From Aphelocoma coerulescens (lineage: Eukaryota > Chordata > Aves > Passeriformes > Corvidae): a DNA stretch of 64,000 nt. The position numbers and the translations under genes are program-made. Every line of letters starts with the position of its first letter. Position 1 is the first letter of the stretch. The notes under the pieces were generated by a model. That model did not search any database, had not been told where the DNA came from, and was given only the letters and a program-made list of their open reading frames with translations. The DNA lies in NCBI RefSeq assembly GCF_041296385.1, contig NC_091023.1:10602924-10666923 (forward strand), read 5' to 3'. Positions 1 to 13,500 of this stretch are shown piece by piece.

Positions 1-594
1 AGCACCCAGAGCCAGTGCACAGGCCTTGAGGCTGCTTGGGAGGAACGATAACCAAACCCACTTACTGAAACCACAGGAGCACCTGAAGACACCACTTTAG
101 TGAGAAGACAACAGTTTTTCTCTGAAGTTAGTCACTTAAAGGACAAATAATGACTTTTTGGCCCTGCATGGGCTCAAACGCATATTTTGGACTGAGACCA
201 CAACCACGGGAACTGGAACTTACCTTATTTCCATCAGCCTTTTAAAAACAAAGCCAACCTGGCCTTGACTTCAAAAGATACAGCCTGAGGAAGAAACAGT
301 GACACATTTGCCTTGCACCCAGCTCAGCTGACTGTAGAATCAGGATGTGCCAGAAATTCGGGGTTTGTTTTGCTCTCAAACTCCTGCCTTCATCAAATTT
401 CCAAACAGTTTAAAGAAAAATGAACTGCTGTTTTAAATTCACAAGCTGAAGGTGAAACAGTAAATTGATAGATCGTAAAAATCATCATTTCTTCTTTCAG
501 TTCATCTTCAAAAAGGTGGAAAAACAAAGCACTACCACTGCAATGACGAAACCAAGCAGGACAGTAGCCATGTCCACAATAACCCGAGGAGAAA
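1..594. other. Downstream flank of IRS1
   Basis: Unique-looking sequence beyond the proposed distal poly(A) site. I see no coding similarity or recognisable repeat in it. Confidence 0.5.
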
Positions 595-611
595 ACCCCT
601 GACCTTTCAGC

Positions 612-627
612 TTTATTGTACTTTATT
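612..627 (-). terminator. IRS1: Distal tandem poly(A) signals
   Basis: Two AATAAA hexamers lie 10 nt apart on the minus strand (627-622 and 617-612), reading AATAAAGTACAATAAAG. They are followed within 60 nt by G/T-rich sequence (GGTTATTGTGG). They are the best candidate for the end of a long IRS1 3'UTR, with cleavage near 590-600. Confidence 0.45.
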
Positions 628-694
628 GACAGTAAATAATTCACAACAAACCTGACATTTTATTCAATCTAACTAATAGTTGGTTATTACAATT

Positions 695-727
695 AAAAAA
701 AAAAAACAAAACAAAACAAAACAAACA
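695..727. repeat. A-rich (CAAAA)n simple repeat
   Basis: A run of A followed by repeated CAAAA units, grading into CAAAC. On the IRS1 sense strand it is a (TTTTG)n tract lying within the proposed long 3'UTR. Confidence 0.85.
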
Positions 728-885
728 ACCAAACAAGATGAGGAGAGACAAGAGCTCTCATTCCCAGTCCAAGAGGGGGCCCTGGGAAAAGCCCCATGTG
801 CAGCAGGAGGGACTTTCTCCCTGCTGACATTTCAGGAGGGTTCAGCCATGACATCCAACAGCCAAATGGTGCCAGACTGATTCTT

Positions 886-906
886 AAATAAATAAATAAA
901 TAAAAA
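886..906. repeat. (AAAT)n microsatellite
   Basis: About five AAAT units in tandem. On the minus strand it reads (ATTT)n, which includes overlapping ATTTA pentamers. Those would count as AU-rich-element motifs if this is 3'UTR. Confidence 0.85.
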
Positions 907-3900
907 TATAAAAGAAAGGCACAGATTGTGACAGCCATCTAAAATATACTGCAATGCCACAAGTCTTTGGATGGACAGACAGGAGTAGAGCTGTAAGGCA
1001 CACTTTTCCTCTTCAAAAATTACTGGAAAAGTATCAAAGACATTATCTGGTGTTTTTAATCTTTTATCAATTCTGTACTAGCATTGCTGCTGTAATGGTT
1101 TTTCCTTGCAACATTCTTTCCCCTACAAACACTGTAAGCAAGTTCTCCAGTCAGGTCATTTTCCTCTAAATAACCAGCCCTTCAATTTCTATAGACAGAA
1201 GTAGTGTCCAAGACTGGTTGAAAAAGCAGAACCATTTTATCAAGCCATGACAACACCATAGCTCGATTTCACACTGTTCTGATTCAGTACAGTTTATCTG
1301 CCGACAGACTTTGATGTCTAGGAGAGGTATTCAACATCTGCACAAGGCAGATTGGTTTTATTTTATTTTCTTGGTGTCCATCTCCAAATAAAATTGTCAA
1401 GTATCGTAATGAGTTTTGGGGATTCCACCAAGCAAAGCCTTTCCATAGGTTGTGGAGTGTTAGGGGGATTTCCCAGCAGTTACTTTTCCATGCCCCTTCA
1501 GTAATGCGAAGTTCCAATTTTCAAACCATCTGCCAATTCAGATCAGGAATCCAGAGTGGCACAGGACCTTTTAACAAAAAACATGTCCCCAGCAAACTTC
1601 ACAGAGCACAAATGGTTTGAGTTCTCCCTCCATCCTTCCCTTTTGAGGCCTTGCACCCAGCCTTACTCTGTCTTACATCAGACATGCAGAGTTCTTGGGC
1701 TGTTTTCTGTGACATCCAAGCCTGGCCACTGCAGGCACACATTAACATTCCATTATTCTGTTACTGCTATTCCAAATGTAGAACCAAAGCTTCCAACCTG
1801 AAAATATTTAAATACAGAAGTCACCATAACACCATGAGAAAAGCATGACTGCTTTCTCAAGTAATCATTGACTGGCCTCCACCTTTTACATATAAATATT
1901 CTTTCAACACACATCTGGAAATCACAGATTCCTCATTTTATCTTTTTTGAGAATAGTATCACCTTAAAGATACAAAGTAGAAGTTTTTCTACAAACTGAA
2001 AGTCCTAAACTTTTTCCCACCTTCACTTTTTTTTTTTAAATGGGCATCTGCTAAGTTCACAAACAACTCGTTTACAGTATCTTCAAAGTCACATCTCAAT
2101 GGAAATACTGGTAGGCAGCAAAATACATGGTGAACTGGACAAGGGTGAATACTGTCACTTTACAGTAGTTACACTTATCTGTCGTCAATGAACTAGCCTC
2201 AAAGTTTGCAGGCTGAAAAAATCAGACAAACAAAAAAACAACCCAAACCCCCCTCCCCCCCCCAGATCATCTGCACCCAAAGATGGCTTGGAGGCCACAC
2301 AGGAGACGGGCAAATATTTGCTGTGACTTCTTTATTTTCAGTATTGTTTCTTAAACTGAACTAGCTTAGGTGAATGAAGCTGCAGAACAAGCACTCCAGC
2401 AGCTCCCCAGATTGACTCAATTAGCAGTTGACATGCTGTACTTAAGCTGCTACCAAGCGCTGGAGTCAGCTAATCATTGCAGAAACACCCGCGGAGGCTG
2501 CTCTGGCTGCTGCGCTCAGCTGTGCCGCAGTTACACAACTCAAAACACGGCACACACTGATGGAACCCATTCAGGCACATTCTGCTCATTACCCAGCCGC
2601 TGAGTGAAACACAGGGCACGAAAACAGCTTCAGCTGAAAGTCAGCTGGTAGCAAGATGGACACAGTGCTTGGTTCTTAAATATACACAAAGTAAGGCTAC
2701 AGCGCCAGAACATGCTTATAAAGATGGCCTGAGTTCCCTTTTTGCTTTCTGACTTTGTACTTTTACTGGAAAAAAAACTATAAACAACACTATGGAAGAC
2801 ATGATATTTTAAATACTAAGTAGAGAGGTTAGTATCAAATACTAGAAGGACAAAAACTTATTTAGAGTTCCACAACATACACATCAACTCAGAATCAAAC
2901 TGAGCTTGAACACAGCAATCTTTGCCAAAACCCAAGTGTGTAAATGCTCCTTGTGCTCCTGGAGACTGCTTCAAATGGTTTTCCCAACCCCTCTCATTTT
3001 CAACCAATAGCACTAATAATTGCATTCAGTACAGAGTTTTTGAACACTGAAGCTGTGCCAGTAACGGAGCCAGAAACTGAACTCAAATAATAACCAGAAA
3101 CTTCCACTTGAAAAAAATTAAAAGCAAAATAAACACCCGAGCATCTGAGTTTTACCAGCTGATCTAAGACTGATCCCATGTGCTCATTTTCAAACTTAAG
3201 AGAAATTACAATCTGTTCTGTGGCAGACAGTGCAAAAGAATTCATAAAAGGATAAGATAGTATAGTACTGGATTATTGAGGCATTTATGCTTTAATTTAG
3301 ACAGGTTTAGTTCATAATCATCTATTTATTAAAGTTTGTAATTCATAAGAATAAAAATCTATGCAATAATCAAGAATTTTAGCTTTGGTTATGAATGTAC
3401 TTTGTTGCAAAAGTCTTTTCAAAACATTTACTGAATGTAAAGCATCTTTAATTTTACTTAGGAAAAAATAATTATTAACATAAACCCTATGCACATTAAC
3501 ATCTTTAACAAGCTCCTTCTCTGCCCATATGTTATCGTTAAGATAACCAGATCAGCACCATCCCCCTACCATCCCTAATGACCACTGTCAATTCCTACAC
3601 TTTTGTAGAATTCATGTTTTATGAACAAAATTTGCTCTTAGAGGTATAACTGTGAAATACTCCTACCAACATTAAATGTACTCACTGGTGCCTTTTAAAC
3701 CTTAACAGTAGCTTCCAACGCCTCCAAACTTGTGATTTCAGTAATTGCCAGGCTCTGCAAATTACCTGGAACAATGCAAAGCTCAATGGACATTAAATGC
3801 TTTTCTATGCAAGGCACTTTAACATCAACACAGGCTAATATTTAGCAACCAAATCAACATAGTGAACATGTCATGTAATTCACTAAGCTGGAGAAGACTG

Positions 3901-5311
3901 GGCAAAGGGGTTGAGGGTGAGTTGTTCTTAAGTTTTTACTTCAGAATATATGCAAGCTTTCATTGCAAATAAACCCCATTTTAATAAAAGAACATAAAAA
4001 GAAGGCGTAAAATAAAATTAAAACTGGTAACTTGGAAATTTAAATACTGGTCTGATGTACATGGCTTTTTTTTTGAAGCAAGTGCTGCCTTTTTAGGTAT
4101 TAATGGTTCTTTGGAAAAATCCACATCACTGCTCATCGAGGGTAACAGGTGAGCTACTCCAGATCCACTTGCCCCTTCCTACATAAAAAAGCAGCAAAGC
4201 CTCTTATCTGCTACTGCTTGGTATCAGGACCTTTGGGAGGACACTGCTCTGTCAGCAAAGGCCAAGATTTCCCAAGGCAGCACTTGGGCACGCACAAGTC
4301 CCTCTCAGGCTGCAGGCTCCCGACGCACCAGCACCCTTCACTCTGCCAGCATCACCACTGCTGCAGTTGTTCCCAGTGATCTGGAATGATTTAAGCATTC
4401 TTAAGCTACAAGTCCTTTCTTAAGTGAGTATTCTGACTTGACAGGGTCAAAGTGATTTTGTACATGCAGTAATACCAGCAAAGCTAAGGGACTGGTAGGC
4501 CTCCAGCAAAAGGAGAGGTGAAGAGCAGCTGTGCAATGGCTCCTTCATCTATACTGCAGGCAGAAGTGGACACTGCACTAACCACAGCCTAATCCCCGAC
4601 ATCATAAACATCTCAAGGGGAAGAAACTCCTTCTTTGAGGGTCTGACAGCCTTCCTGCAGGGAGAGCTGCTGCTGTGCCTGCCTGCCTTTTCCTGATAAC
4701 AAGAATTCTTTTGAATGTGCACTGGTCCATGGAGTTTCTTCGCAGAAACAGGAGGGACCAACGGGGACCTGACATGGCTTCAAATTCAATTATCACTTCA
4801 ACAACATTTTACTTGAAAATCCATGATCTCAGTATTTTTCCAGTCCCCAAAAGAATTAAGACTCTGCAAATACTATGCACAAAAGAATTTTCATCTGCAT
4901 AGAACCAGTGAAGCAGAGGAGAGTCACAGAAGAATTCTTCCTTGTCGTGCCTCTTGCACTGATTTCCAGACAATCATCTGAGCCGCGCTTTTTACATTTT
5001 ATGCTGAAGTCTTGCTATGGTTTCCAAGTGATTTTACATGCTGTCAACCCTTCCCCCGAATCCAGTGGATGGAGAGCTGTATCCTGAAGAGTGTCCAGAA
5101 AACTGAAACAAGGGCTTTAGTGAAATAATGCAAGGAAGCACACTCCCTACTCCACCTAATTACACTTGACTTCATTCTTAAGCTATGGTGGTCCACAGCC
5201 ATTCTCAATGACAAACCATGGAAACATCACAGAAACCTGGTGGGACAATTTCAGATAATTGAGAAAAGAAAACAAGAAAAGAAAACAAAGAAGACCCAAA
5301 ACCCACTACAG

Positions 5312-6379
5312 CAGATAAAACAGTATCTAGTTTATTACATATAGAAAGAGATTTCCAGAATTTACAAACACCCACGTTTTCATTCCAGGGAAAGAGTCAA
5401 TTTAAAAAGTTCACCCTTTTTTGTTTCATTTTGCTTTGTGGTTTCCTGTTGGTTTTTTTTTGTTGTTGTTGTTTTTCTTCTTTATAATATATACAATGGA
5501 AGACTTTGATTTCTTTTTTCTGATTTTTTTTGTCAGTTCCTGTGCAATTGATGAATTAAAGTTGACACTTGTAAATACCCATGTACAGTAATGTTTGTCT
5601 TCATTGTAGTTAATACAGACTATTATTTTACAAGGAGTACAAAATTAGTTTTCTTTTGGAAAGAATTCAACTCAACATCAGGGTTATCTTACAACTGATA
5701 GTATCAGTAAATATGACTGTACAATCAAGGCCCAGGGACCAATGACTCATATTATATTATTTTCTGAATTACAATCTTAAAACAAGAATAGTACCCTACT
5801 CTATTCTTAGAAGCCTTGTTTTAAGCAGGTTCCCCACTCTGTTTACAACAGAATATAGTATACCTCAGTTCCACATCAAAAAAGATGTGCTGTAGGAAAA
5901 GTTACATTTTAATTAAAAAAGTACATGTATAAATCAAAACCTATGTTAAATATTTAATACTCTTCAACCAACATTAAGTTTTGTATGCAATAATTTACAA
6001 TGATGATTTGTCATACAGGTTTTCAGCAGCAAATGAAGTTGTGTAAATGTGCTAGTAAAATACCCATTCTCACCATGATGTAGTGGTGGGCACATCAGTT
6101 CATGGGGCCAGCTAAGTCCTTATGGTAGAGGATGAAATAAGAGAGACTTGTTGTCCAGGTGTCACAGTGCTTCTGCTTGGCACAACACAGGATGTGCAGC
6201 TCAGTCAACAACTCCTGAGGTTTGTGTAAAGTAAACAAACTGAACTGGATGTATCGTACCCATTTACAGAGGAAGAGGAGGAGGAGGTGAGGTCCTAGTT
6301 GTGATAGCATGAAACATTTATAGTCTTGATACCCATGAGTTTAAAAGAAGGATTTGTTGAGGTTGTGTAGGTCATCATT
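5312..6379 (-). other. IRS1: IRS1 exon 2, proximal 3'UTR
   Basis: A non-coding exon of about 1.07 kb to the proximal poly(A) site. Read on the minus strand it closely follows the human IRS1 3'UTR as I recall it. Shared blocks are an opening AATGATGACCTACACAACC, a block with GGACTTAGCTGGCC, a TTAAATATTTAACATAGG block, a GATTGTAATTCAGAAAA block, and a final GTAAATTCTGGAAAT before the poly(A) signal. Such long blocks of non-coding similarity suggest post-transcriptional control. The exact 3' end is set only by the poly(A) signal and is approximate. Confidence 0.93.
5331..5336 (-). terminator. IRS1: Proximal IRS1 poly(A) signal AATAAA
   Basis: The minus strand reads GTAATAAACTAGATACTG here, matching the end of the shorter human IRS1 mRNA as I recall it. 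Cleavage is expected 10-25 nt downstream, around 5310-5320. Confidence 0.85.
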
Positions 6380-6403
6380 CTGAAATTGAAAGAGGAAGAA
6401 AAT
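6380..6403 (-). other. IRS1: IRS1 splice acceptor before exon 2
   Basis: On the minus strand a pyrimidine-rich stretch (TTTTCTTCCTCTTTCAATTT) ends in CAG at 6382-6380. It is followed by AATGATGACC, which matches the start of the mammalian IRS1 second exon as I recall it. Confidence 0.9.
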
Positions 6404-6973
6404 TAGCATCGTGGGCACTTTAAAACTTTTCTGCAATTATTTCCCTCCCCCTCCTTTTTTTTTTCTCTTTAAAAGAGTTATCATCCAAACTGAAAGTGTT
6501 AGCACCTTGAAAAATTATGGCATACACAGTTGAACTGTACTCAAGCATGTGAATCCCAAAAGCATTTAAAACAGATGTTGGCAATAAAATTCAAAGCAGT
6601 CAGAAACACATTTAAAACTTGCAAGAGATTCACCTAAGCAGAAACAATTTAAGTGTCCATACTGATTAACTCTGACAAGCTCCTGTGACAAGAGAAAGGA
6701 AAGCTCCAAACACCAGCCTGCTGTTGGCGTTTTTACCAGCTACAAGAAAGATCCACTGAATGTCAGGCCCTACGAGAGGCCTTCCTGGCCACCTGCAAAC
6801 AGCACAGTTTGCCTGGGAAGGATGACCAGGGAATGGAGCATTCAGGGTGCAGCATTACCATTCCCTATTTGACATACAAGTTCTAAAAAAAATTGTATGC
6901 AGAAAATCCTGGTGAAGTCCATGAATTTATCAACTTTCTGCTTCTCTCTGAGAGAGGTGCTGCAACCCCGATA

Positions 6974-7531
6974 ATGCACAGCACAGGTTTAGTGGGGAAT
7001 GAATGCCAGAAACTGCTTTTGACCCTGTCCTCCCATTTCTCAGGTGCTGGCTGCAGCCTCCCTGACCCAGCGCACAGTGCACCAGTCTGGGTCAGCAGGT
7101 CCTCTGGACTCTGCTTTTCTGCTGGTTTTCCCCAGGCAGGCTGTCAGGCCCAGGCCCTGATCAGGAGCGAGGCAGCGCCAAGCAGGATGCACTCAGGGCT
7201 GGATGGCCTCGTGTCCTGCTGGCAGCTGCTCTGGCCCCCATGGGGAGCACAGTCCCTGCTGGGGGACACAGAGCTGAGGTCACACGCTGGGGCACCAGGG
7301 CTGCCTCCCACTGCTCCTGAGGTCCTGTGGCATTGGCTGGCCACACATACAACCCTGGTGTCTCCCATTGCCCACCACCCCTGCGCCTCCCACACCACAG
7401 TCCCGGCCTCCTCTCTGCACACCACTGACATGCAGCCAGACCCACTGGGGACCGAACCATGCAGCACTGAAATGAGTACAATTTGTCTTTTAACTGGGGT
7501 TAGAGGACTACCAGCATTTACATTTCAGTAA
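6974..7531 (+). other. GC-rich island with a long open frame, probably not a gene
   Basis: A locally GC-rich stretch (about 7030-7470) just inside the intron, antisense to IRS1. It has a 185-codon frame from the first ATG. Two further frames of over 100 codons are open on the opposite strand in the same place, which points to low stop density rather than coding. The peptide has no recognisable domain, and no splice or poly(A) context is evident. It could be an unannotated lncRNA exon or an eroded repeat. Confidence 0.2.
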
Positions 7532-10500
7532 TTTTGCTAAAATCTGCTGAAGCAAGACTCATATTTTACATAAAAGTGTGTCTATTTCTATGTTCAATAT
7601 TAACTGTGCTCCTGAAGAGATAGGTAAACAGTGCATTTTCCTCAGTACAAATAAAGGCTTCCCATAGACACGTTAAGTAAAAAAATTGAAAAGACCTCCT
7701 GTCCTATATTCTTTAATTGCACAAGAAACAAAATTTACTTTGTGTGATCCTTCAAGTGAAAGGAAAGCCTATCCCTGCAAATGATGTGTGGTATGCTGTG
7801 AAAACTCCCTGGAGAATTATCTCACAGATCTCTTATTTACTTTCAACTTTCTTCTGCACTCACATTGCGATCTACTGGAATGTTTCTACCCGAATATCTA
7901 TACAGAGCTTCACATAGCCGTGCAGCTTTCAACTACGTTTGACCTAAAATTAGCCAGTAATGCCATACTTTATTAATAAAGACAAGCAACAAAGGAGAAA
8001 TGGCTTCATTTAAATGGAGGAGCAAAGTGTGAGCAACTTGTGTGCTGCATATCCAAGGTGGGTGTTCCACACCCAGCTCCCATCCAGCAGGGCCAGAGGA
8101 ACAGCTGGGTGCCCCCAGCAGGGCCCAAAGGTCTGACCTGCTCTGCACCGACAGGACAAGTGGTAGAAGGACAGCAAGAAACAGCTTTTCTACATGGCCA
8201 GACTTGATTCTGCTAAGAGATTTTAAGTACATAAATAATACATGATTTGCAGTAGCAGGGCCAAGTTCTACACCTCTTCACCAGTATTCAGGTCATCTAC
8301 ACTCAAATACATCATGTATTGAACAAAATGGCCTGTCCCATCCAATTCCTCACCAATTCCATCAATATGGCCAAGAAGTCATTGCAACCACCTCTGGAGG
8401 GCATTTATTCCTGGATTCCAAAGTCAGAAGAGCAGAGAAGAAAGACAGTAACAAGTCTATTGGAAAAACAAAACACTTCCTAGAGGAATTAATTAAGAAA
8501 ATAAAACTGAAGAAAGCCACAGTTACAGAAACCCAAACACTTGTACATTATAGTCCTGCACATGCGCAAAAAGGGTGAGAAACCACAGAAGCCTGAAATA
8601 TCCAAGAGCTGGAGACAGGATGAAGAGCCAGAATCATGTAGGACATGACCTGGTACAGGCTGAATTGCATACAAATGTCAGCTGCAGGTATGACAGGACA
8701 CGGGGGCATGGAGCAGTTTCAAGCTACTTACACCTCCAGATCTTCAGAAGTACAACATGGGAATCTGTCACCCTTTCCTAAAAATGTATTAGTAGCTTTT
8801 GCTTTCTTTTAATTTTGGTAAAGAAAAAAAAAATCAACTAGGATCTTTGCTAAGGACCATCTGAAACTACTGATTGCAATTACTGGCTTTCATACCCAGT
8901 TCCTCTGACCAATCTCTTTCAATAAAACATTAATTGGGTAACCAAGAATGACAACCCACACTACTGTTACAGCACAGTGGTGCCTGTTCTGTCTGAATGC
9001 ACAAAGATGTGTAGGAAACAGACAATCTGAGAACAAAGCTGCTCCTCCAAGGTCACTGGAAATACACTCAACCTATAAACCTTGGATCCATTATTTGTGC
9101 CTCATGCCCAGCCCAAAGCCCCATCCTCAGTTTTAGCATACAAATGTTCTTTGCTAGACTTCAAAAGAGTATTTCCCAAATTTTTGACAAAACAATCTGA
9201 ATCTCCTCTCTCCTCATTGAACTGTTACAGTGTACTTCAAGGTGAAAGGACCTTATTTGGAAATGAAGTAATCAGCTGGATACCTCCAGCCATCACCATT
9301 TCCTTAACAACACACAAAACAGTGCAGAAGACAAGTGTTTTAATAGAGAGTGTGAGGACAGCAGTGAGCTAAGGATCATTAGAACTACTGACATCACTGT
9401 TGGCAACCAGAGAAAAGGGAAAACCTGTGTTTAATCTACTTCCTATTCACCACAAGTTTCAGCTGAAGTCCCCAATAATGCAGTTTGTGGTTGACTTTAT
9501 GGAAAAAAGTTAGTGATGCAAGAAAAGTGTACTGAAACAAACAAGCATCTTTAAAAGTTACTACCAAGGTACCTCTGACAAGTAGTCTCTGCTCAACATC
9601 TGTTACAATACACATGCAGATAACACTGACACACTTTCCAGCTGGCAAAGCTTCCTTCTCAAATCTCTTAGTCCAGGATGGATACAGCACAGCGAGCTGC
9701 AGTTCCTATTACAGCTGAAATCCCATTCTTAAATCCAGTAACTAAAAATAAGTTGATATTTCATTTTATTTCCATTATTGGGGAGCTGGAGAAGAAGAGT
9801 ACTTAAATTTTGAACTAAGAGCAGAGTGTCTAGACAGCTTAATATATCTTTTCTGAAGTTAAACAGAACTTTCATACATAACATAGATGTGTTGCTAAAC
9901 TATACTTAAAGTGTAATCCTTACTCCTTCCTTACACTGCATTCTCTTTGAAAGTAACCAAGGAGGAAAAAATAAAACAAAGCAAACGAAAGTGAAAACTC
10001 AAGCAATATTCCAGCAAAAGGCTTTCCAGTAGCCAACATAAACTTCCATTTGCTATTAAGAGCCAATAATGTGTCTTGTCCCTAAAACACCAATAGAAAT
10101 GCCCTTCCAAAGGGTCATTTAATTTCAAAACAGTCCGATAACATGAAGTTGCTGTTGAAGTTCCACGATCATTTCAGCAAATAAATGCAACTTATTTTGT
10201 CACTGATTAACACAGCAGGGTGAAACGAGATCCCAAATACCAGACCTGCTCAGCACACTGTGACACCTTTCCAGCGTCAGCTGGCATCTATTTAGGAAAG
10301 AGCTCCACAGGTGACAGAGCCAGGTCGATGAAAAGAAGATTCTTGACTGAAGAAAATGCAATTTTTTCCAAATCTACCAAATGAGGATATTTTGCAGCTC
10401 TGCCATTAACCTTGCTAATCCAAACACATTCTCCAGAACTGTACCCATCCCATCAACACCTCATTCGAAACCATGAGCTAGTTCAAGACTCCCTGTCATA

Positions 10501-13500
10501 GTTGCTAGTTATAAATAAAAGGTTTCAGAAGTAAATGCATTTGTTGTTTACTTTAGGATCATATAGAGCACCTTATTCTGTGTAGATTAAACAGTGACTT
10601 CCCACATAATGAACAAATCTAGCTCATAAAAAATAAAAAGCTCATTAACAAAAGCTCGAAACAAAAGGAGAGCCATTGTGAACATTCTCGGGAGGACTCA
10701 TGCAGGATTCCAACAGTCGAGGTCTCCGTGCAGCCTGGGCACCCTTTGCCTGGACAGGTATAACGGGGTGTCTTTGGAAATCCGACACAAAGTAAACACA
10801 TTAAGAAGTCTTGAAAAACTAATTTACGGCTCGTCTTGGTGACATCGGCATGAGTCATCAGCTAATTATAACGAAACGGTGCGCACCTACCGAATTCATC
10901 CCCGTTTCCGTGCTCCCCACACTGATGAGCACAGCCCGTGGCTGTTTACATTTTTCCTCGCATTACTAACGTGCGCACAGGCATGGGAAGTATCTCCTTC
11001 GCAGAAATTAAAAACATCGACCAAAAATTAAGCTAGCTCAAGTAACTCGTTTTCAAAGAGATGCAAATAAGCTGCAGCACTTCCCCACTCCCAGCGACGC
11101 TGAAAGAGCCAAGGAATGCAGGCAGGAACAATGGCTGCTCCAGTGTGTTAATTGCAGCCCGAGTCTAACAAAAGCTATTCCAAATAGAAGCAAACAAAGT
11201 AATTACAACATTGCTATTTAACTTGACAGGCTGTAATCTACATTTAATAGATAAGCTTTTCATTCTTGTACCCCAAAATGCCTATTTCAGCTTTCCCGTG
11301 AACGTCTTAAATGGGGAATTACTGACGATTCGGTTTCACCAAATCCTTTCCTACTAGGCAGAGTAATTGAATTTGGTGTTTCCACCCGGTTTTGTCTTCA
11401 TAAAGGTCCTTCACTGCTGGAGGAAGGAACCTAAGGACCATTCACAGATGATACCGTCTTTCTGCTATTGGTTCAGGTAAAGTTCATGTATAGCACTGGG
11501 GGGAAAAGCCATCCTCACTACAGCAGAAAATTTTCCTCCTTTCCCCAGAAAGAGAAGGTGGGAAAAAACAACTATGAGACTTTAAAAATAAAATGATGAC
11601 CAGAACGAGGTTTTTACATTTAAGAACCCATTTCCTGGGATGTAAGTACAGTGGGAAAGCACAAACTAAACCACACACATTCTTTGGATGAGCTTCTGCC
11701 CAACAAAGAATTAGTATGTTTGATTTCAGCTTCACAGCATGTCAACCTGATTTAAACTCAGTCAAAAGAAAACTAAACCCATCACTGAGGTCAGCAAGAA
11801 AGGCTGCCACACACAGGAAGCCAAGGACTGCCTGCCCCGAGCACCTGGCATGGGAGAGAGTGAAGCTGCGGGACGTCAAATTTGCCTAGTTCCACCAATA
11901 AAGAGGACACCAGCCATCTCTCTGCACTGGTATAAAAACATACTAGAAAAAGGAAATCACAGAGTTCCTATGTAGAAAAAATACTGAAGGGATCTCCTGT
12001 TCTATTGCACAAAATCAGTAGTAATTAGGAATTTGAACAAGACTGATGACCCAAATACTGAATTTCTGATTAAATAGTTCATCTTTTTAATTCTGGAAAA
12101 AAGAAGAAGTGAGTTTTTGGGTTTTTTGAAGACTAAAAGAAACAAGATTAAGTTTAGAAAGAAAGAATTTAAATTCAAAAGCATGTTTTGTACAGAAATT
12201 CTACAACTTTTCTTGTGGTGGCACAGCTAAGCAAGCCATAAAACAAAACAACTGTCCAGCAGTCTCAAGTTACGAAAATCCAAGATGCGGCCTGTAGATT
12301 TTTGTTTGGTTGGTTTCTATGAAACCAAAAAGGCAGAATCTTTCTCATTAAAGGTGTGACACTATAAATGAGATTCTCATGTTTGTGTCTTCCAATTTTC
12401 TAAGGACTGCAGGTCTGGATCTTTCCCTTCCTTTACTAATAGTCCATCTGAGTAATCAGCGAGTCCAGCTTACAATGAGGAAAAACCTCCCTTTGTTTCA
12501 GGACTGAAAATAATGATGTTACTATGAAGCCAGGGATCTCATGAGATCAATACTCCAAGTTCATCCCAAATCTTCTCATAATGCTCCTCTAATTCACTTG
12601 GCAGCCCTGTTTGTGTTTGATATCCTTCAGATAAACTCGCTGCTGGCCCAAGGTCTTCTCCCCTTCCCAGACCGCCATAATGAGAGTGGTATCAAACCCT
12701 AAATGTGCACTGCCTAGTTAATAGCTTCAGTCCTCACAGGGCAACACTGCTTCTGTTTTTGAGATTCAAATAAACTTCCAAATTTAACAACTGGGATCAT
12801 TCATTATTTTGGAATTTGTACTGTTCAGTTCACCAAATTTGCAGAGTGTAACCCTGAAGAATTTGTGGCATTCACACCTCTCCTGATGACCCAATAACCC
12901 ACACCTAGTTCAAGAAAGCACTGGTGAAGTGCACTTTGTATGGCTGTACACTTCAAAAAAAAAAACCAAAACCACAAACTATTCAGTTTCTATCTTTATC
13001 AAACATATAATCAAATATCAACAACATTAATAAGGGGAACCCAGAAACAACTTCATTGTGCAATTAGTTCTTCAAAGGAGCTTTCTTAGAACTTTTTATT
13101 TTTAAAATCAAATTACTTTCATGGCAGTTTTGAATTCAACAGAACTCACCACTGCTGGGAATCATTACAACTGCTCTCATTATAGGACAGCAGATGACCT
13201 GGGTGCCTTTAGATGCACTCACACCCCCTCAGCTTGTCAGCAATTTAAACATACACAGTTAATTTTGACCAAAACTGAGTGTGCTGAAGCTGTGCTCATA
13301 TCAACTAAGTTACATCAGCAGTGGAGCTCAGCAACATAAAACACCCAGTGTAGCTACCACATAATCACAGTATTTCTCAGCTGCTGAATATCCTTATCCT
13401 TCTGTGAGTCTGTATTTCACATGCCTTTCTGGCACTCTGGGTTGGTTCCCCATTCCAGAAGCCAAACCTTACCACTTTCTCCTGTGCTTTTCTGACTCAA

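Larger units (their letters stand above)
595..5311 (-). other. IRS1: Possible extended IRS1 3'UTR
   Basis: About 4.7 kb of AT-rich sequence without convincing coding potential continues beyond the proximal poly(A) site. It ends at two closely spaced AATAAA signals on the minus strand. Mammalian IRS1 also makes a long mRNA with roughly 5 kb of 3'UTR, and the combined length here, about 5.8 kb, fits that. No splice or coding signal marks it as another gene. The assignment is an inference from size and signals; RNA evidence would settle it. Confidence 0.45.
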
